From: SG8-30 sp963695155
GTDB lineage: Bacteria; Pseudomonadota; Gammaproteobacteria; Steroidobacterales; Steroidobacteraceae
Length of the DNA stretch: 64,000 nucleotides
Direction of reading: 5' to 3'
NCBI GenBank assembly: GCA_963695155.1
Contig: CAVOGD010000003.1
Location: 372,001 to 436,000 of the forward strand
The translations under genes were made by a program, and so were the position numbers. Each line of letters begins with the position of its first letter. Position 1 is the stretch's first letter. The notes beneath the pieces are model-generated. The model was not told the origin of the DNA and searched no databases. It saw only the letters and a program-made list of their open reading frames with translations. Of this stretch, positions 1 through 8,857 are shown one piece after another.

Positions 1-33
1 AGCATCGGGTCCGCGCCGTTGCCGCGCCGCGGT

Positions 34-504
34 TCAGTCGACATTCTTCTTTCCGTAGATGTCCATGAGCTGGAGCCGCGCGCTGGACAGCCGCTCCGCC
101 AGCACACTGCTGACCCGCTTGAGCAACTCGAATCCCATTGCGGGATCCTGCTCGCACTTGGTGCGCAGGCACTGGCCGTCGAAACGCAGCAGGCGCACGT
201 CGTCGATGGCCTTGGCGTCGAACCGCGAGCGGTAGGGCGGCACCAGCCAGGACCAGCCGACCACCTCCCCGGCGTCCAGAGTCTGCACGATGAACTTGCC
301 GTACTGCGCGCCGTAGACCGAGATCACCACGCGGCCCTCGCGGATCAGGAAGAAGTCGTTGGCCACCTCTCCTTCACGCAGCAGGTAATCCCCCTTCGGG
401 ACCCTGACGTTCTCGGCGCAACCGACCATCAGGTCGATCGTCGCCTCGGAGAATCCCTGGAAGAACGGCTGGGCGACAATGATGGGCTTGAGGGTCTCGA
501 TCAT
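34..504 (-). CDS. Cyclic nucleotide-binding domain protein (no DNA-binding domain), hydrogenase-operon associated
   Basis: A 156-residue protein made almost entirely of a cNMP-binding beta-roll. Residues about 15-125 hold the typical GDYLLREGE turn, a FFLIREGRV strand pair and a GEVVGWSWL segment. It stops after the long C-helix (RLSSARLQLMDIYG), so the winged-helix DNA-binding domain of CRP/FNR proteins is absent. The start codon overlaps the stop of the Fe-S protein upstream (ATGA), so the two are translationally coupled. In group 3b [NiFe]-hydrogenase operons a gene of this kind commonly sits between the Fe-S subunit and the FAD/NAD subunit, and I infer the same here. A regulatory or ligand-sensing role in the complex is inference. 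A related protein lies at 61586-62065. Confidence 0.85.
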   Translation of the reverse strand: MIETLKPIIVAQPFFQGFSEATIDLMVGCAENVRVPKGDYLLREGEVANDFFLIREGRVVISVYGAQYGKFIVQTLDAGEVVGWSWLVPPYRSRFDAKAIDDVRLLRFDGQCLRTKCEQDPAMGFELLKRVSSVLAERLSSARLQLMDIYGKKNVD

Positions 505-1655
505 GACGGGCTCTCCTGCTGCGAATCGCTGCGCCGGCGCAGCGCACTAACCTCGGCGGTGAGGTCGATGCCCACCGGGCACCACGTGATGCAGCGGCCG
601 CACCCCACGCATCCCGAGACGCCGAACTGACGGTGCCAGGTACCGAGCTTGTGGGTCAGCCACTGGCGGTAGCGGCTGCGGATCGAGCGCCGGATCTTGC
701 CGCCGTGGATCTTCGAGTAATCACCGTTGAAGCACGAGTCCCACTCGCGCCAGCGCTCGGCGTGCTCGCCGCCCAGGTCGATCTTGTCTTCCACGACATG
801 GCAGAAACAGGTCGGGCACACCATGGTGCAGTTGTCGCAGCTCATGCAGCGCTCGGCCACGTCGTCCCAGTGCCGGTGCCTGGCGGCCTGTTCCAGCACC
901 TGCGGCAGGCCGTCGGTATCGAGGTGCCGGCCCATCCGTTCAGCGGCGCGTTGCTCGACCTTGGTCGCCGCGCCCAGTTCCGCGTCCGTCGCAGCCGGAC
1001 GGCCCAGCCGCTCGAGCATCGCCCGGCCCGCATCGCTGCCGCTGCGCATGACGAAATAATGCCGCCCGGGCTCGAGGATCTCGGTCAGCACCAGGTCGTA
1101 GCCAGACCGCGCGGTCGGGCCCGTGTCCATCGAAACGCAGAAACAGTTCCCACCGGCCTCGGCACAGTTGACGGCGACCAGGAAGGTGTTTTCGCGGCGG
1201 CTGGCGTAGTCCGCGTCACGGCACTCGTCGCGCAGGAAGACCTTGTCCTGGATCTCGATCGCAGCCAGCTCGCAGGCCCGCACCCCGATGAGCGCGCGCC
1301 GGGGTGCCTGGCGGGCGTTGTCGAACCCGAGCCCCTCCGCCGTGCGGCGCGCGGACCACAACCGCACCTTCGGCGCGAACAGGTAGCGCTTCCAGGAATG
1401 GGGGCCCACCACGTAACCGAAGCAGGCCTGGTCCGCGCGGTCCGCGAGACGATAGCTCGCCGCGGCCTGGCGGTCGGTCACTCCGGCCGGCAGGTCGTCC
1501 GCCGATTCGATGGTGTCGTAGATGATCGCGCCGTCACGAACGGTCGGACCGACCAGCTCGTAGCCGTCCTCGCGAAGGGCGGCGAACAGGCGGTCGAGGT
1601 CGCCTCGTTCGAGTGTCACGGCACCCGTCTCGCGCTTGCTGGCAATCCGGATCAT
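501..1655 (-). CDS. 4Fe-4S dicluster protein, HydB/HyhB-like beta subunit of group 3b hydrogenase / sulfhydrogenase
   Basis: 384 residues. The C-terminal third has two ferredoxin-type cysteine sets: Cys270-x2-Cys-x2-Cys-x3-Cys280 and Cys349-x2-Cys-x2-Cys-x3-Cys359, each closing with CP. Additional cysteines occur near 128, 145, 164, 171, 173 and 308. This matches the beta subunit family of cytoplasmic sulfhydrogenases and anaerobic sulfite reductase subunit A, which pass electrons between the flavin subunit and the hydrogenase module. It is the first gene of a minus-strand operon that continues through the cyclic-nucleotide-binding gene and out of the window. The hydrogenase subunits themselves are not visible, so the identity of the complex is inferred from this pair. 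Anaerobic sulfite reductase is the alternative. Confidence 0.82.
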   Translation of the reverse strand: MIRIASKRETGAVTLERGDLDRLFAALREDGYELVGPTVRDGAIIYDTIESADDLPAGVTDRQAAASYRLADRADQACFGYVVGPHSWKRYLFAPKVRLWSARRTAEGLGFDNARQAPRRALIGVRACELAAIEIQDKVFLRDECRDADYASRRENTFLVAVNCAEAGGNCFCVSMDTGPTARSGYDLVLTEILEPGRHYFVMRSGSDAGRAMLERLGRPAATDAELGAATKVEQRAAERMGRHLDTDGLPQVLEQAARHRHWDDVAERCMSCDNCTMVCPTCFCHVVEDKIDLGGEHAERWREWDSCFNGDYSKIHGGKIRRSIRSRYRQWLTHKLGTWHRQFGVSGCVGCGRCITWCPVGIDLTAEVSALRRRSDSQQESPS

Positions 1656-1797
1656 GGCGCTGGATTGTAGTCAACGACGACCGGCCAGCCACTACGTATT
1701 CACACTGCCGCAGCGGGACTATTCCGTACGCCACACAGACTCGTTCCAGCGCACTCGCGTCGCGCGTCACGCGGGCCTGCGTCACGACCAGCCCACG

Positions 1798-3043
1798 TCA
1801 CGACGGAGCGCTGCCCTGCCTGGCCCGTTTCAGCGCCAGTGCGGCCTTGAGGCCCTTCTCGCGGATCGTGCGCAGCGCGACGCGTGCCGGCGTCGAGACA
1901 TGGAATCGAGCTGCCGTAGCGCCGCAGCAGACGCTCATCAACCTGCACGCCGAGGCCCGGCTGCTGCGGCACGTCCAGTGTGCCGTCGGCGTTGACGAGC
2001 AACGGCGGCAGGATGCCCTCGCGCGCCGCCGGCACGAAGCCCGGCGGCTCGTAGGGGTACTCGAGGAAGCCGCCATGCTCCCAGGCGGCGAAGGCATGCA
2101 GGTTGACGAGCATGTTGAAGCCGTTGGACCAGGTGTGCGGCGAGAACTCGAGGCCGCGGTGCCGGCATTCCTGCATCACGCGTTGCGACACGGTCAGCCC
2201 GCAGAACATCGCGTCCGGCTGGTACTTGTCGAGGCTGCCGTGCTCGAACAGCGGCTGCAACTCGTGCCAGGCGCCGTGCAGCTCGCCGCCGGCGATCGGC
2301 GTCTTCACGCGCCGGCGCAGTTCCGCCATGCCGTGCCAGTCGTGCATGTCGAGCGGTTCCTCGAGCCAGGCGATGCCGAGCTCGTCGCAGCCCCGTGCGA
2401 ACGCCGTGGCGCGCTCCAGGTCCCAGTCCGGGTTGGGGCGGAACAGCGACACCGGCCAGCCCTGGTTGGCGTCAACGCCGATCGTGAAGCCCTCGCCCAC
2501 CTCGGCCCGCACGCCGCGCACGATGGCCAGGTCCTCGGCGGGCGTGGCGTACTTGACGCGGATCTTGACCGCCTCGATGCCCATGCGGCGGATGTCGTCC
2601 AGCCAGCCGCGTCGTTCCGCGAGCGGCCGCAGCGAGCCGCTCGAGGCGTAGACGCGCACGCGCGAGACGGTCTGCTCGCGCTGCTGCAGCAGCTTGTAGA
2701 CCGGCTTGCCGGCCCGCTTGCCCGCCAGGTCCCAGAACGCCGCCTCCAGCCACCAGTTGCGCCAGCCGAGGTAGGACGCCTCGCGCAGTCGCTTGCGGAA
2801 GCCGTCCATGTCGTCGTCGGCCATGCCGAGCAGGAAGCCGCCCAGCAGGTCGCCCAGGCCGCGCCGCTCGGTGGTGAAGGCCGGGCCCGCCGTCTCGCCG
2901 GTCAGCCCGTCGGTGGTGAAGAAACGCGCGAAGGTCTGCGCCACGTGCGTCTGCGGATAGCCCGGGATCCACGACGGCCAGAACGGTTCGGCGAGCGGCA
3001 CGTTCACGTGCCACAACTCGATGCGCTCGATGCGGCCACTCAT
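1798..3043 (-). CDS. Enolase-superfamily enzyme (mandelate racemase / muconate lactonizing type), frameshifted near its 3' end
   Basis: The N-terminal capping domain is followed by a TIM barrel with the expected acid/base and Mg2+ ligands: an AVKIRVK catalytic lysine strand near residue 155, DANQGW near 191, WLEEPLD near 225 and AGGE near 251, with PHTW (catalytic His) near 300. These mark an acid-sugar dehydratase, racemase or cycloisomerase; the substrate cannot be read from sequence. The uninterrupted frame reads on to 1700 with a compositionally odd tail. Removing one base near 1904-1908 gives a tail of the kind seen in the family (VSTPARVALRTIREKGLKAA) ending at 1798, for 414 residues. 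I take that as the real C-terminus. The gene stands alone, with no obvious operon partners. Confidence 0.8.
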
Positions 3044-3195
3044 GGCAGGCCTCCTTTCCCGGACGGGCGCTGCCTAGTCTCGACCCCGCCGCGGTCCACG
3101 GCAAGCCGCCGCGGGCAGTCGCTGGAGTGGAAGGGTGTGGAACGAGCCGGTACGCAGGACCGGTCTCGATTCGAGCCTGGGTCCGTGTCTCGAGG

Positions 3196-3270
3196 TGGTG
3201 GGCGCGACAGGGATCGAACCTGTGACCCCTACCATGTCAAGGTAGTGCTCTACCGCTGAGCTACGCGCCC
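3196..3270 (-). tRNA. tRNA-Val (anticodon GAC)
   Basis: The cloverleaf folds on the minus strand. The acceptor stem pairs GGGCGCG (3270-3264) with CGCGCCC (3206-3200), with an A discriminator and encoded CCA (3198-3196). The D-arm contains AGCTCAGCGGTAGAGC, the anticodon loop is TTGACAT (anticodon GAC) closed by CTACC/GGTAG, and the T-arm contains GGTTCGATCC. It lies just downstream of uvrB in the same direction and has its own candidate promoter. Confidence 0.97.
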
Positions 3271-3285
3271 CCGTGGGAGGCGCGG

Positions 3286-3315
3286 ATGTTACTGGAAGCA
3301 CGTGGCGCGGGGCAA
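3286..3315 (-). promoter_or_regulatory. Candidate sigma-70 promoter for tRNA-Val
   Basis: Read on the minus strand, TTGCCC (3315-3310), an 18-bp spacer and TAACAT (3291-3286) precede the tRNA 5' end by about 15 bp. The site lies entirely downstream of the restored uvrB stop at 3332, which fits uvrB ending there. Confidence 0.45.
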
Positions 3316-3331
3316 CCGCCGCCGCGGGCGC

Positions 3332-5313
3332 CTAGGTCGCCTTGCGCAGCTCGAGATCTCGTCCCGCACCCTGGCCGCCGCCTCGAACTCGAGGTTGCGG
3401 GCCAGCCGGAACATCTCCTGTTCGAGCTTCCTGATCCGTTTCACGGCCTCGGCGGGCGTCAGCGCCGCCTCGGCCACCCCGGCCGCGGGCCGGTGTGCCG
3501 GCGCGCCGTAGGGGCTGTCCATCACGTCCCGCACGGCCTTGAGGATGGAGCGCGGCGTGATGTCGTGCTCGGCGTTGTAGTCCACCTGCCGCGCGCGGCG
3601 CCGCGACATCTCGGCCAGCGCGCGCTGCATCGAGCCGGTGTGGCTGTCCGCGTACAGGATGGCGCGGCCGTTGACGTGGCGCGCCGCCCGCCCCACCGTC
3701 TGGATCAGCGAGCGTTCGGAGCGCAGGAAGCCTTCCTTGTCGGCGTCCAGGATCGCCACCAGCGACACCTCGGGCAGGTCGAGCCCCTCGCGCAGCAGAT
3801 TGATCCCCACCAGCACGTCGAATGCCGCCAGCCGCAGGTCGCGGATGATTTCCATGCGCTCCACCGTCTCGACGTCCGAGTGCAGGTAGCGCACGCGGAC
3901 CCCGTGCTCGGCCAGGTAGCCGGTCAGGTCCTCGGCCATGCGCTTGGTGAGCGTCGTCACGAGCACCCGTTCCTGGCGCTGCTCGCGCAGCCGGATCTCC
4001 GACAGCAGGTCGTCCACCTGCGTGCGCACCGGCCGGACTTCCACTTCCGGGTCCACCAGCCCGGTCGGCCGAACCACCTGCTCGACGACCTGGGCGGAGC
4101 GCTTCAGCTCGAATTCCGCAGGCGTCGCCGAGATGTAGATGGTGGGCGGTTGCAGCTGCTCGAACTCGTCGAACCGCAGCGGCCGGTTGTCGAGGGCGGA
4201 CGGCAGCCGGAAGCCGTACTCGACCAGCGTCTCCTTGCGCGACCGGTCGCCGCGGTACATGCCCGTCAGCTGCGGGATGGTCGCGTGGCTCTCGTCCACG
4301 ACCAGCAGCGCATCGCGCGGCAGGTAATCGAACAGGCACGGCGGCGGCTCGCCGGCCGCACGGCCCGACAGGTAGCGCGAGTAGTTCTCGATGCCGGCGC
4401 AGTAGCCCACCTCGGCCATCATCTCGATGTCGAACAGGGTGCGCTGCTCGAGCCGCTGCGCCTCGAGCAGCTTGCCCTGCCCGCGCAGCAGCTGCAGGTG
4501 CGCGCGCAGTTCGTCCTTGATGTCGTCCAGCGTCGCGATGAGCCGCTCACGGGGCGTCACGTAGTGGGTGGACGGAAACACCGACGCCTGGGCGACGCGG
4601 CGCAGCACCTCGCCGGTCAGCGGGTCGAACCAGTCGAGCGACTCGATCTCCTCGTCGAACATCTGCACGCGGACCGCCTCGCGCTCCGAGTCCGCCGGGT
4701 ACACGTCCACCACGTCGCCACGCACGCGGAACGTGCCCGGCGACAGGTCCAGCTCGTTGCGCGTGTACTGCATGTCCGCCAGCCTGCGCAGCAGCTGGCG
4801 CTGGTCCAGGCGCTCGCCACGGACCAGTTGCAGCACCATCTTCAGGTAGGTGCCGGGGTCGCCGAGCCCGTAGATGGCCGAGACCGTCGCCACGATGATG
4901 GAGTCCGGCCGCTCCAGCAGCGCCTTGGTGGCCGACAGCCGCATCTGCTCGATGTGCTTGTTGATCGAGGCGTCCTTCTCGATGTACGTGTCCGACGACG
5001 GCACGTAGGCCTCGGGCTGGTAGTAGTCGTAGTACGAGACGAAGTACTCGACCGCGTTGTCCGGGAAGAACTCGCGCAGTTCACCGTACAACTGCGCCGC
5101 CAGCGTCTTGTTGTGCGCCAGCACCATGGCCGGGCGCTGCGCGCGCGCGATGACGTTGGCGATGGTGAAGGTCTTGCCCGAGCCGGTGACGCCGAGCAGC
5201 GTCTGGTGCGCCATGCCGGAGTCGAGGCCGCCCAGCAGCTTCGCAATGGCCTGCGGCTGGTCACCGGCCGGCTCAAAGTCCGCCTGCAGCCTGAAGGGAA
5301 TGCGCTCGGTCAT
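3332..5313 (-). CDS. uvrB: UvrABC excinuclease subunit B, with a frameshift in the last codons
   Basis: UvrB is the damage-verification helicase of nucleotide excision repair; it is loaded by UvrA and then recruits UvrC. Visible elements are Walker A GVTGSGKT near residue 41, the beta-hairpin region with YYDYYQPEAY near 95, DESH motif II near 340, the helicase motifs ending in QTVGRAARH near 540, and the C-terminal UVR motif LEQEMFRLARNLEFEAAA. The usual start is MTERIPF at 5313; another ATG sits at 5328. The last residues leave the family pattern after VRDEI. Adding one base near 3351-3357 gives a conserved-looking end (ELRKAT) with stop at 3332, making 660 residues. Without it the protein reads on to 3289. 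The lesion is probably a sequence error and would barely affect function. Confidence 0.95.
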
Positions 5314-5388
5314 GCTTCGTCTCGACATCCGCCCGCTTACAGGATAAGGCCCGCGCGCGCCGCGCGCGATGGTCGCCGCAGAGCCGTG

Positions 5389-6276
5389 TCAGGCCGGCCC
5401 CGGCTTGCCCCGCCCTCTCAGCGCCAGTGCATTGCCGGCCAGCAGCACCGCGAGCCCGATGAGTGCGGGCAGGCTCCAGCGGTAGCCCTCGAAGGCCGTG
5501 GACACAAGCAGGGCCACGACCGGGAACAACACGCTGGTGTAGGCGGCGCGTGACGCGCCGATGAGCCTGATCAGCGCCAGGTACAGGCCGAAAGCCACGG
5601 CCGTGCCCGCAATCGCCAGGTACAACAGCGACGTCACGTAGCGCCAGTCCGTATCGAAGTCGAGCGCCGCGCCATTGAGCCAGGCGATGACCGCGAGGCT
5701 GATGGCGCCGTAAGTCATGCCGTACGCATTGACGGTGACCACGGGCAGGCCGGCGCGCGTGTTGCGCATGGCCGCCATGTTGCCCAGCGAGGCAATGTAG
5801 GTCGCGCCCAGCGCCAGCAACGCGCCGCGCAGGACGGCCGCATTGGCGGCGGCCGCGCGGATCTCCGGCAGGAACAGCAGCGCAACGCCCAGCATGCCGG
5901 CCGTGGCCGCTATGAACACGCGCCGTTCCACCGGCTGGCCGAAGATCAGGCGTGCGTTGAGCAGGTTCATGTAGATGACGCTGGTGAACAGCACGGCGAC
6001 GAGCCCGCTGGTCAGGTACGCGGTGGCAATGTACGTCAGCCAGTAGTTCAGCGAAAACAGCGTCAGGCCCTGCAGCGCGACGAAGCCGTGGTCGCGCCAG
6101 CCGAGCCGCATCGGACTTCTCACCAGGCGCCCGAACGCGAACAGGCAGAGCGCCGCCAGGGAGAACCGGTAGACCAGCGACACCTCGGGCGCGACGACCC
6201 CCAGCTGGAACTTGATCGCGAACCAGGTGGTGCCCCAGATGAGCACTACGACGGCGTAGATGAGGGCGACCGGCAT
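5389..6276 (-). CDS. EamA/DMT-superfamily permease (RhaT/YdcZ-like exporter)
   Basis: 295 residues if translation starts at the ATG at 6276 (MPVALIYAVVVLIWGTTW), which places a transmembrane helix at the N-terminus as in EamA proteins; the frame stays open to 6351 but that extension is Arg/Pro-rich. Ten hydrophobic helices arranged as two five-helix repeats are apparent, with the GTTWFAIK signature in the first. The family exports amino acids, nucleotides or other metabolites across the inner membrane; the substrate is unknown here. It is transcribed away from tRNA-Asn and lies just downstream of nothing co-directional, so it is probably monocistronic. Confidence 0.85.
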   Translation of the reverse strand: MPVALIYAVVVLIWGTTWFAIKFQLGVVAPEVSLVYRFSLAALCLFAFGRLVRSPMRLGWRDHGFVALQGLTLFSLNYWLTYIATAYLTSGLVAVLFTSVIYMNLLNARLIFGQPVERRVFIAATAGMLGVALLFLPEIRAAAANAAVLRGALLALGATYIASLGNMAAMRNTRAGLPVVTVNAYGMTYGAISLAVIAWLNGAALDFDTDWRYVTSLLYLAIAGTAVAFGLYLALIRLIGASRAAYTSVLFPVVALLVSTAFEGYRWSLPALIGLAVLLAGNALALRGRGKPGPA

Positions 6277-6388
6277 CGTCGATTCTAGGCCGTTTCGGCG
6301 CCCCGATCCCAGCGGGCGGATCGCGGCGGGCGCAGCACGGCCGGCGGCCACGCACCCGCCATCGGCCTCGCCACATCGGGTAGAATTG

Positions 6389-6417
6389 TTGACCTGCGCG
6401 GTGCTTTGGCCGACAAT
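6389..6417 (+). promoter_or_regulatory. Sigma-70 promoter of tRNA-Asn
   Basis: TTGACC (6389-6394), a 17-bp spacer and GACAAT (6412-6417), with a G/C-rich discriminator after the -10, 24 bp before the tRNA 5' end. Spacing and sequence fit a strong stable-RNA promoter. Confidence 0.7.
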
Positions 6418-6440
6418 CCCGCGCCCTGAAAAGGCTTACT

Positions 6441-6516
6441 TCCCCGATAGCTCAGTCGGTAGAGCAACGGACTGTTAATCCGTGGGTCGTTGGTTCGAGT
6501 CCAACTCGGGGAGCCA
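6441..6516 (+). tRNA. tRNA-Asn (anticodon GUU)
   Basis: Acceptor stem TCCCCGA pairs with TCGGGGA. The D-arm holds AGCTCAGTCGGTAGAGC, the anticodon loop CTGTTAA (GTT) is closed by ACGGA/TCCGT, and the T-arm holds GGTTCGAGTCC. CCA is encoded at 6514-6516. A promoter is upstream and a terminator directly downstream. Confidence 0.97.
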
Positions 6517-6523
6517 ATCACCG

Positions 6524-6557
6524 GGGCCTTCGCGACGGGTTCGCGAAGGCCCTTCTT
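6524..6557 (+). terminator. Rho-independent terminator after tRNA-Asn
   Basis: An 11-bp perfect stem, GGGCCTTCGCG (6524-6534) with CGCGAAGGCCC (6542-6552), has a 7-nt loop and is followed by TTCTT. It starts 8 bp after the tRNA CCA. Confidence 0.85.
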
Positions 6558-6621
6558 GTTGCCACGCGGATGACGGACCAGTCCGGTCTGGCTGGCGTGG
6601 CGGCCCGTGGGCGGCGCAGCC

Positions 6622-6966
6622 TCACCTGATGGTCCTGGCCACCTCGATGACCGGCGCGCTCGCCAGCGCCGCCAGCTCGTCGCGCAGCGCACCGGCCAGG
6701 ATCTCGATGCCGGGGGCACGTCCCAGTCCCATGTCCTCGGTGGGCATGGCCAGCAGCACCAGGTCCGGTTTGGTCTGGGCCAGTACGCGCTCCAGGCTGA
6801 GCGGGGTGAGCGCCTCACGGATGTCCACCTTGTCGATGATGCCCTGCTCCACGGCGTACAGCTGCGGACGCGGATCGGCGATCAGGATCGAGATGTCCGG
6901 ATTCTTCTGCAGCTGCTGGATGACGGTTGCGCCCACGCGCCCGGCGCCGATGACCAATACACGCAT
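6622..6966 (-). CDS. Small Rossmann-fold (TrkA-N-like NAD-binding) protein linked to the transporter
   Basis: 114 residues starting MRVLVIGAGRVGATVIQQL, with the GxGxxG dinucleotide-binding loop at residues 7-12 and an acidic residue (IADP) at the end of beta-2 near 31, as expected for NAD(H) binding. It corresponds to a single RCK_N/TrkA-N-type domain without the C-terminal RCK_C domain. The start lies 11 bp after the stop of the upstream transporter gene, so the two almost certainly form an operon. I infer that it gates or couples to that transporter in the manner of KTN/RCK subunits. No catalytic residues for a dehydrogenase are evident. Confidence 0.72.
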   Translation of the reverse strand: MRVLVIGAGRVGATVIQQLQKNPDISILIADPRPQLYAVEQGIIDKVDIREALTPLSLERVLAQTKPDLVLLAMPTEDMGLGRAPGIEILAGALRDELAALASAPVIEVARTIR

Positions 6967-6977
6967 CGTGATCTCCC

Positions 6978-8696
6978 CTAGATCCAGCCTAGCAGCGCCA
7001 GGACGTAGAAAAACAGCACCAGTGCCACGGAGCTGACCAACGTCACGACCAGGCCATAGCGCATCATCTCGCCCCGGCTGACGATGCCGGTGGCGGCGAT
7101 CAGGGCCATGCGACCCGAGGCGGACGGCAACGAATAGCCGAAAGTCGTGGCCAGCGTAACGGGCATCACGAGCAGGACCGGGTCGAACGCCGGGTTCTCC
7201 GCGGCCAGCACGATGAGGATCGGGACGAACACCGCGGTGATGGTCGTGTTGTTGAGCAGGTTGGTCAGCAACGCCGAGACGAACACCAGCACCAGCAGGG
7301 TCACGATCAGCGGCGCATCGGACAGCAGCGGACCGAGCAGCGTCGCGAACCAGTCGGTGACGCCGTTGCGTGTCAGCGCCTCGCCCAGCGACAGGCCGGC
7401 GCCGATGATGAGGAAGATGCCCCAGCTCACGCCCTTCAGGTCCTCCCAGTTGATGATCTCGCGCACGGCCAGGTAAGACACGGCGATGACCGCGACCATG
7501 GCGGCCGACAGCAGGGTCGGCGGCAGGCCCATGGCGGCCTCGAAGGAGGGCCCGCCGATCCACAGCGTGGCGGCGACCGCCAGCAGCAGCAGCACCTCCC
7601 ACTCGGTGTTGCTCATCGGCCCCAGTTCCAGCAGGCGCTTGCGGACCGGCTCCACGTCGAGCTGCTTGACGGCCACGGGCACCAGCTTGATCAGCAGCCA
7701 GAACGTCAAGGGGAAGATCAGGATCAGCGCCGGCAGTCCGTACTTCATCCAGTCGATGAAGGTCCACGGCCCGATCTGCGCCAGGAAACTCGACGCCACG
7801 GCATTCGGGGCGGCGCCCATGATCGTCGCCATGCCGCCCACGCTGGCGCTGTAGGCCAGTCCCAGGACCAGCAGCACCAGCAGCGCGCGGGACTGTTCCG
7901 GGTCCTTGACCTGCCTGGAGATGGTCATGGCCACCGGAATCAGCATGGCGGCGGTGGCCGTGTTCTCGATCCACATGGAAAACAACGCGGCCAGGATCAT
8001 GAGGCCCAGCAGTACGAGGTTGACGGCGCCGCCCGAGGCGACGATGACCGACAGCGCAAGCCGCCGGGTCAGTCCATGCTTGCGCAGCGCCTCGGCCATG
8101 AACAGGCTGCCGAGGATCAGGAAGACCACGGGCCGCGAGAACGTGGCGAAGGCCTGCGGCGTGTCTGCCGCCCCGAGCGCCACCAGGACCAGCGGCACCA
8201 TCAGCGCCGCGATGGGCAGCGACACGGGCTCCAGGGCGAGGATGGCGGCCGTGAAGGCAAAGGCCGCCAGGGTCCGCAACCCCTGCTCCGACAGGCCCGG
8301 TGGCAGCGGCAGCAACAGCACGGCGCCGGTGATGAGCAGCACGATGCCGAAACGGCCGACGAGCGCCGCAACCCCCCACAATCCGGTCTTGACCCACGGC
8401 TTCAGGACCCGGATCGGCTCGAGGGCGGCGTACTCCCGGTCCTCCCGGGTCATGGCCCGCAGCGACAGCCGGCCAAACAGCCGTTCCAGCCACAGCGGTC
8501 CGCCCGTGAACCAGCGCACGCCGCGTCGCACCTTGGGTTCCACGCCGGCGTCGCGGGCACGCAACTCGGCAACTGCCGCGCGGCAGCGTCCGCAGCGGGC
8601 CAGGTGCTCGTCCGCCCGACGCAGGTCCTCGGGAAACAGGCGTCCGCGAACGTAGGCGGCGGCAACGACATGCTTGTCGGTCATGGCCGTGGTCAC
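6978..8696 (-). CDS. SLC13/DASS-family anion:Na+ symporter with an N-terminal zinc-finger (zf-HC2-like) domain
   Basis: 572 residues. Residues about 120-572 form a polytopic membrane protein with DASS/CitT-type features: a SMWIENTATAAMLIPVA segment near 240, a MGAAPNAVASS loop near 298, LTNLLNNTTITAVFVP near 480 and SLPSASGR near 528, i.e. the paired SNT-type re-entrant motifs that bind Na+ and dicarboxylate or sulfate. Residues 10-47 instead look like a cytosolic anti-sigma-type zinc finger, with His35-x3-Cys39-x2-Cys42 (HLARCGRCRAAV) and a preceding helix. About 70 soluble residues follow before the first membrane helix. This fusion is not usual for the family. The Rossmann protein downstream is co-transcribed. 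The substrate is unknown. Confidence 0.85.
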   Translation of the reverse strand: MTTAMTDKHVVAAAYVRGRLFPEDLRRADEHLARCGRCRAAVAELRARDAGVEPKVRRGVRWFTGGPLWLERLFGRLSLRAMTREDREYAALEPIRVLKPWVKTGLWGVAALVGRFGIVLLITGAVLLLPLPPGLSEQGLRTLAAFAFTAAILALEPVSLPIAALMVPLVLVALGAADTPQAFATFSRPVVFLILGSLFMAEALRKHGLTRRLALSVIVASGGAVNLVLLGLMILAALFSMWIENTATAAMLIPVAMTISRQVKDPEQSRALLVLLVLGLAYSASVGGMATIMGAAPNAVASSFLAQIGPWTFIDWMKYGLPALILIFPLTFWLLIKLVPVAVKQLDVEPVRKRLLELGPMSNTEWEVLLLLAVAATLWIGGPSFEAAMGLPPTLLSAAMVAVIAVSYLAVREIINWEDLKGVSWGIFLIIGAGLSLGEALTRNGVTDWFATLLGPLLSDAPLIVTLLVLVFVSALLTNLLNNTTITAVFVPILIVLAAENPAFDPVLLVMPVTLATTFGYSLPSASGRMALIAATGIVSRGEMMRYGLVVTLVSSVALVLFFYVLALLGWI

Positions 8697-8857
8697 CCTC
8701 GCTATGGACGGCGACGGAATCCCGGCTGAGTGCGAGCGCGGAGTCCGACCGCCATCCTCACTCGCCGATTCTGACCGTTTTTCTGGTCAAGGTGGGCAAA
8801 CATCGTTCCCCCGGGAGCGCGCTTCGCCCCGCGCGGACCGACCGGGAAATTGCGGTC

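Noticed and set aside
1700..1797. Extended C-terminus of the enolase-superfamily protein
   Set aside because: The tail after the frameshift has no family similarity, and the alternative frame restores a family-like end.
3286..5553. Long plus-strand open frame opposite uvrB
   Set aside because: Antisense shadow of uvrB; composition (His/Arg/Leu/Val) is that of the complementary frame.
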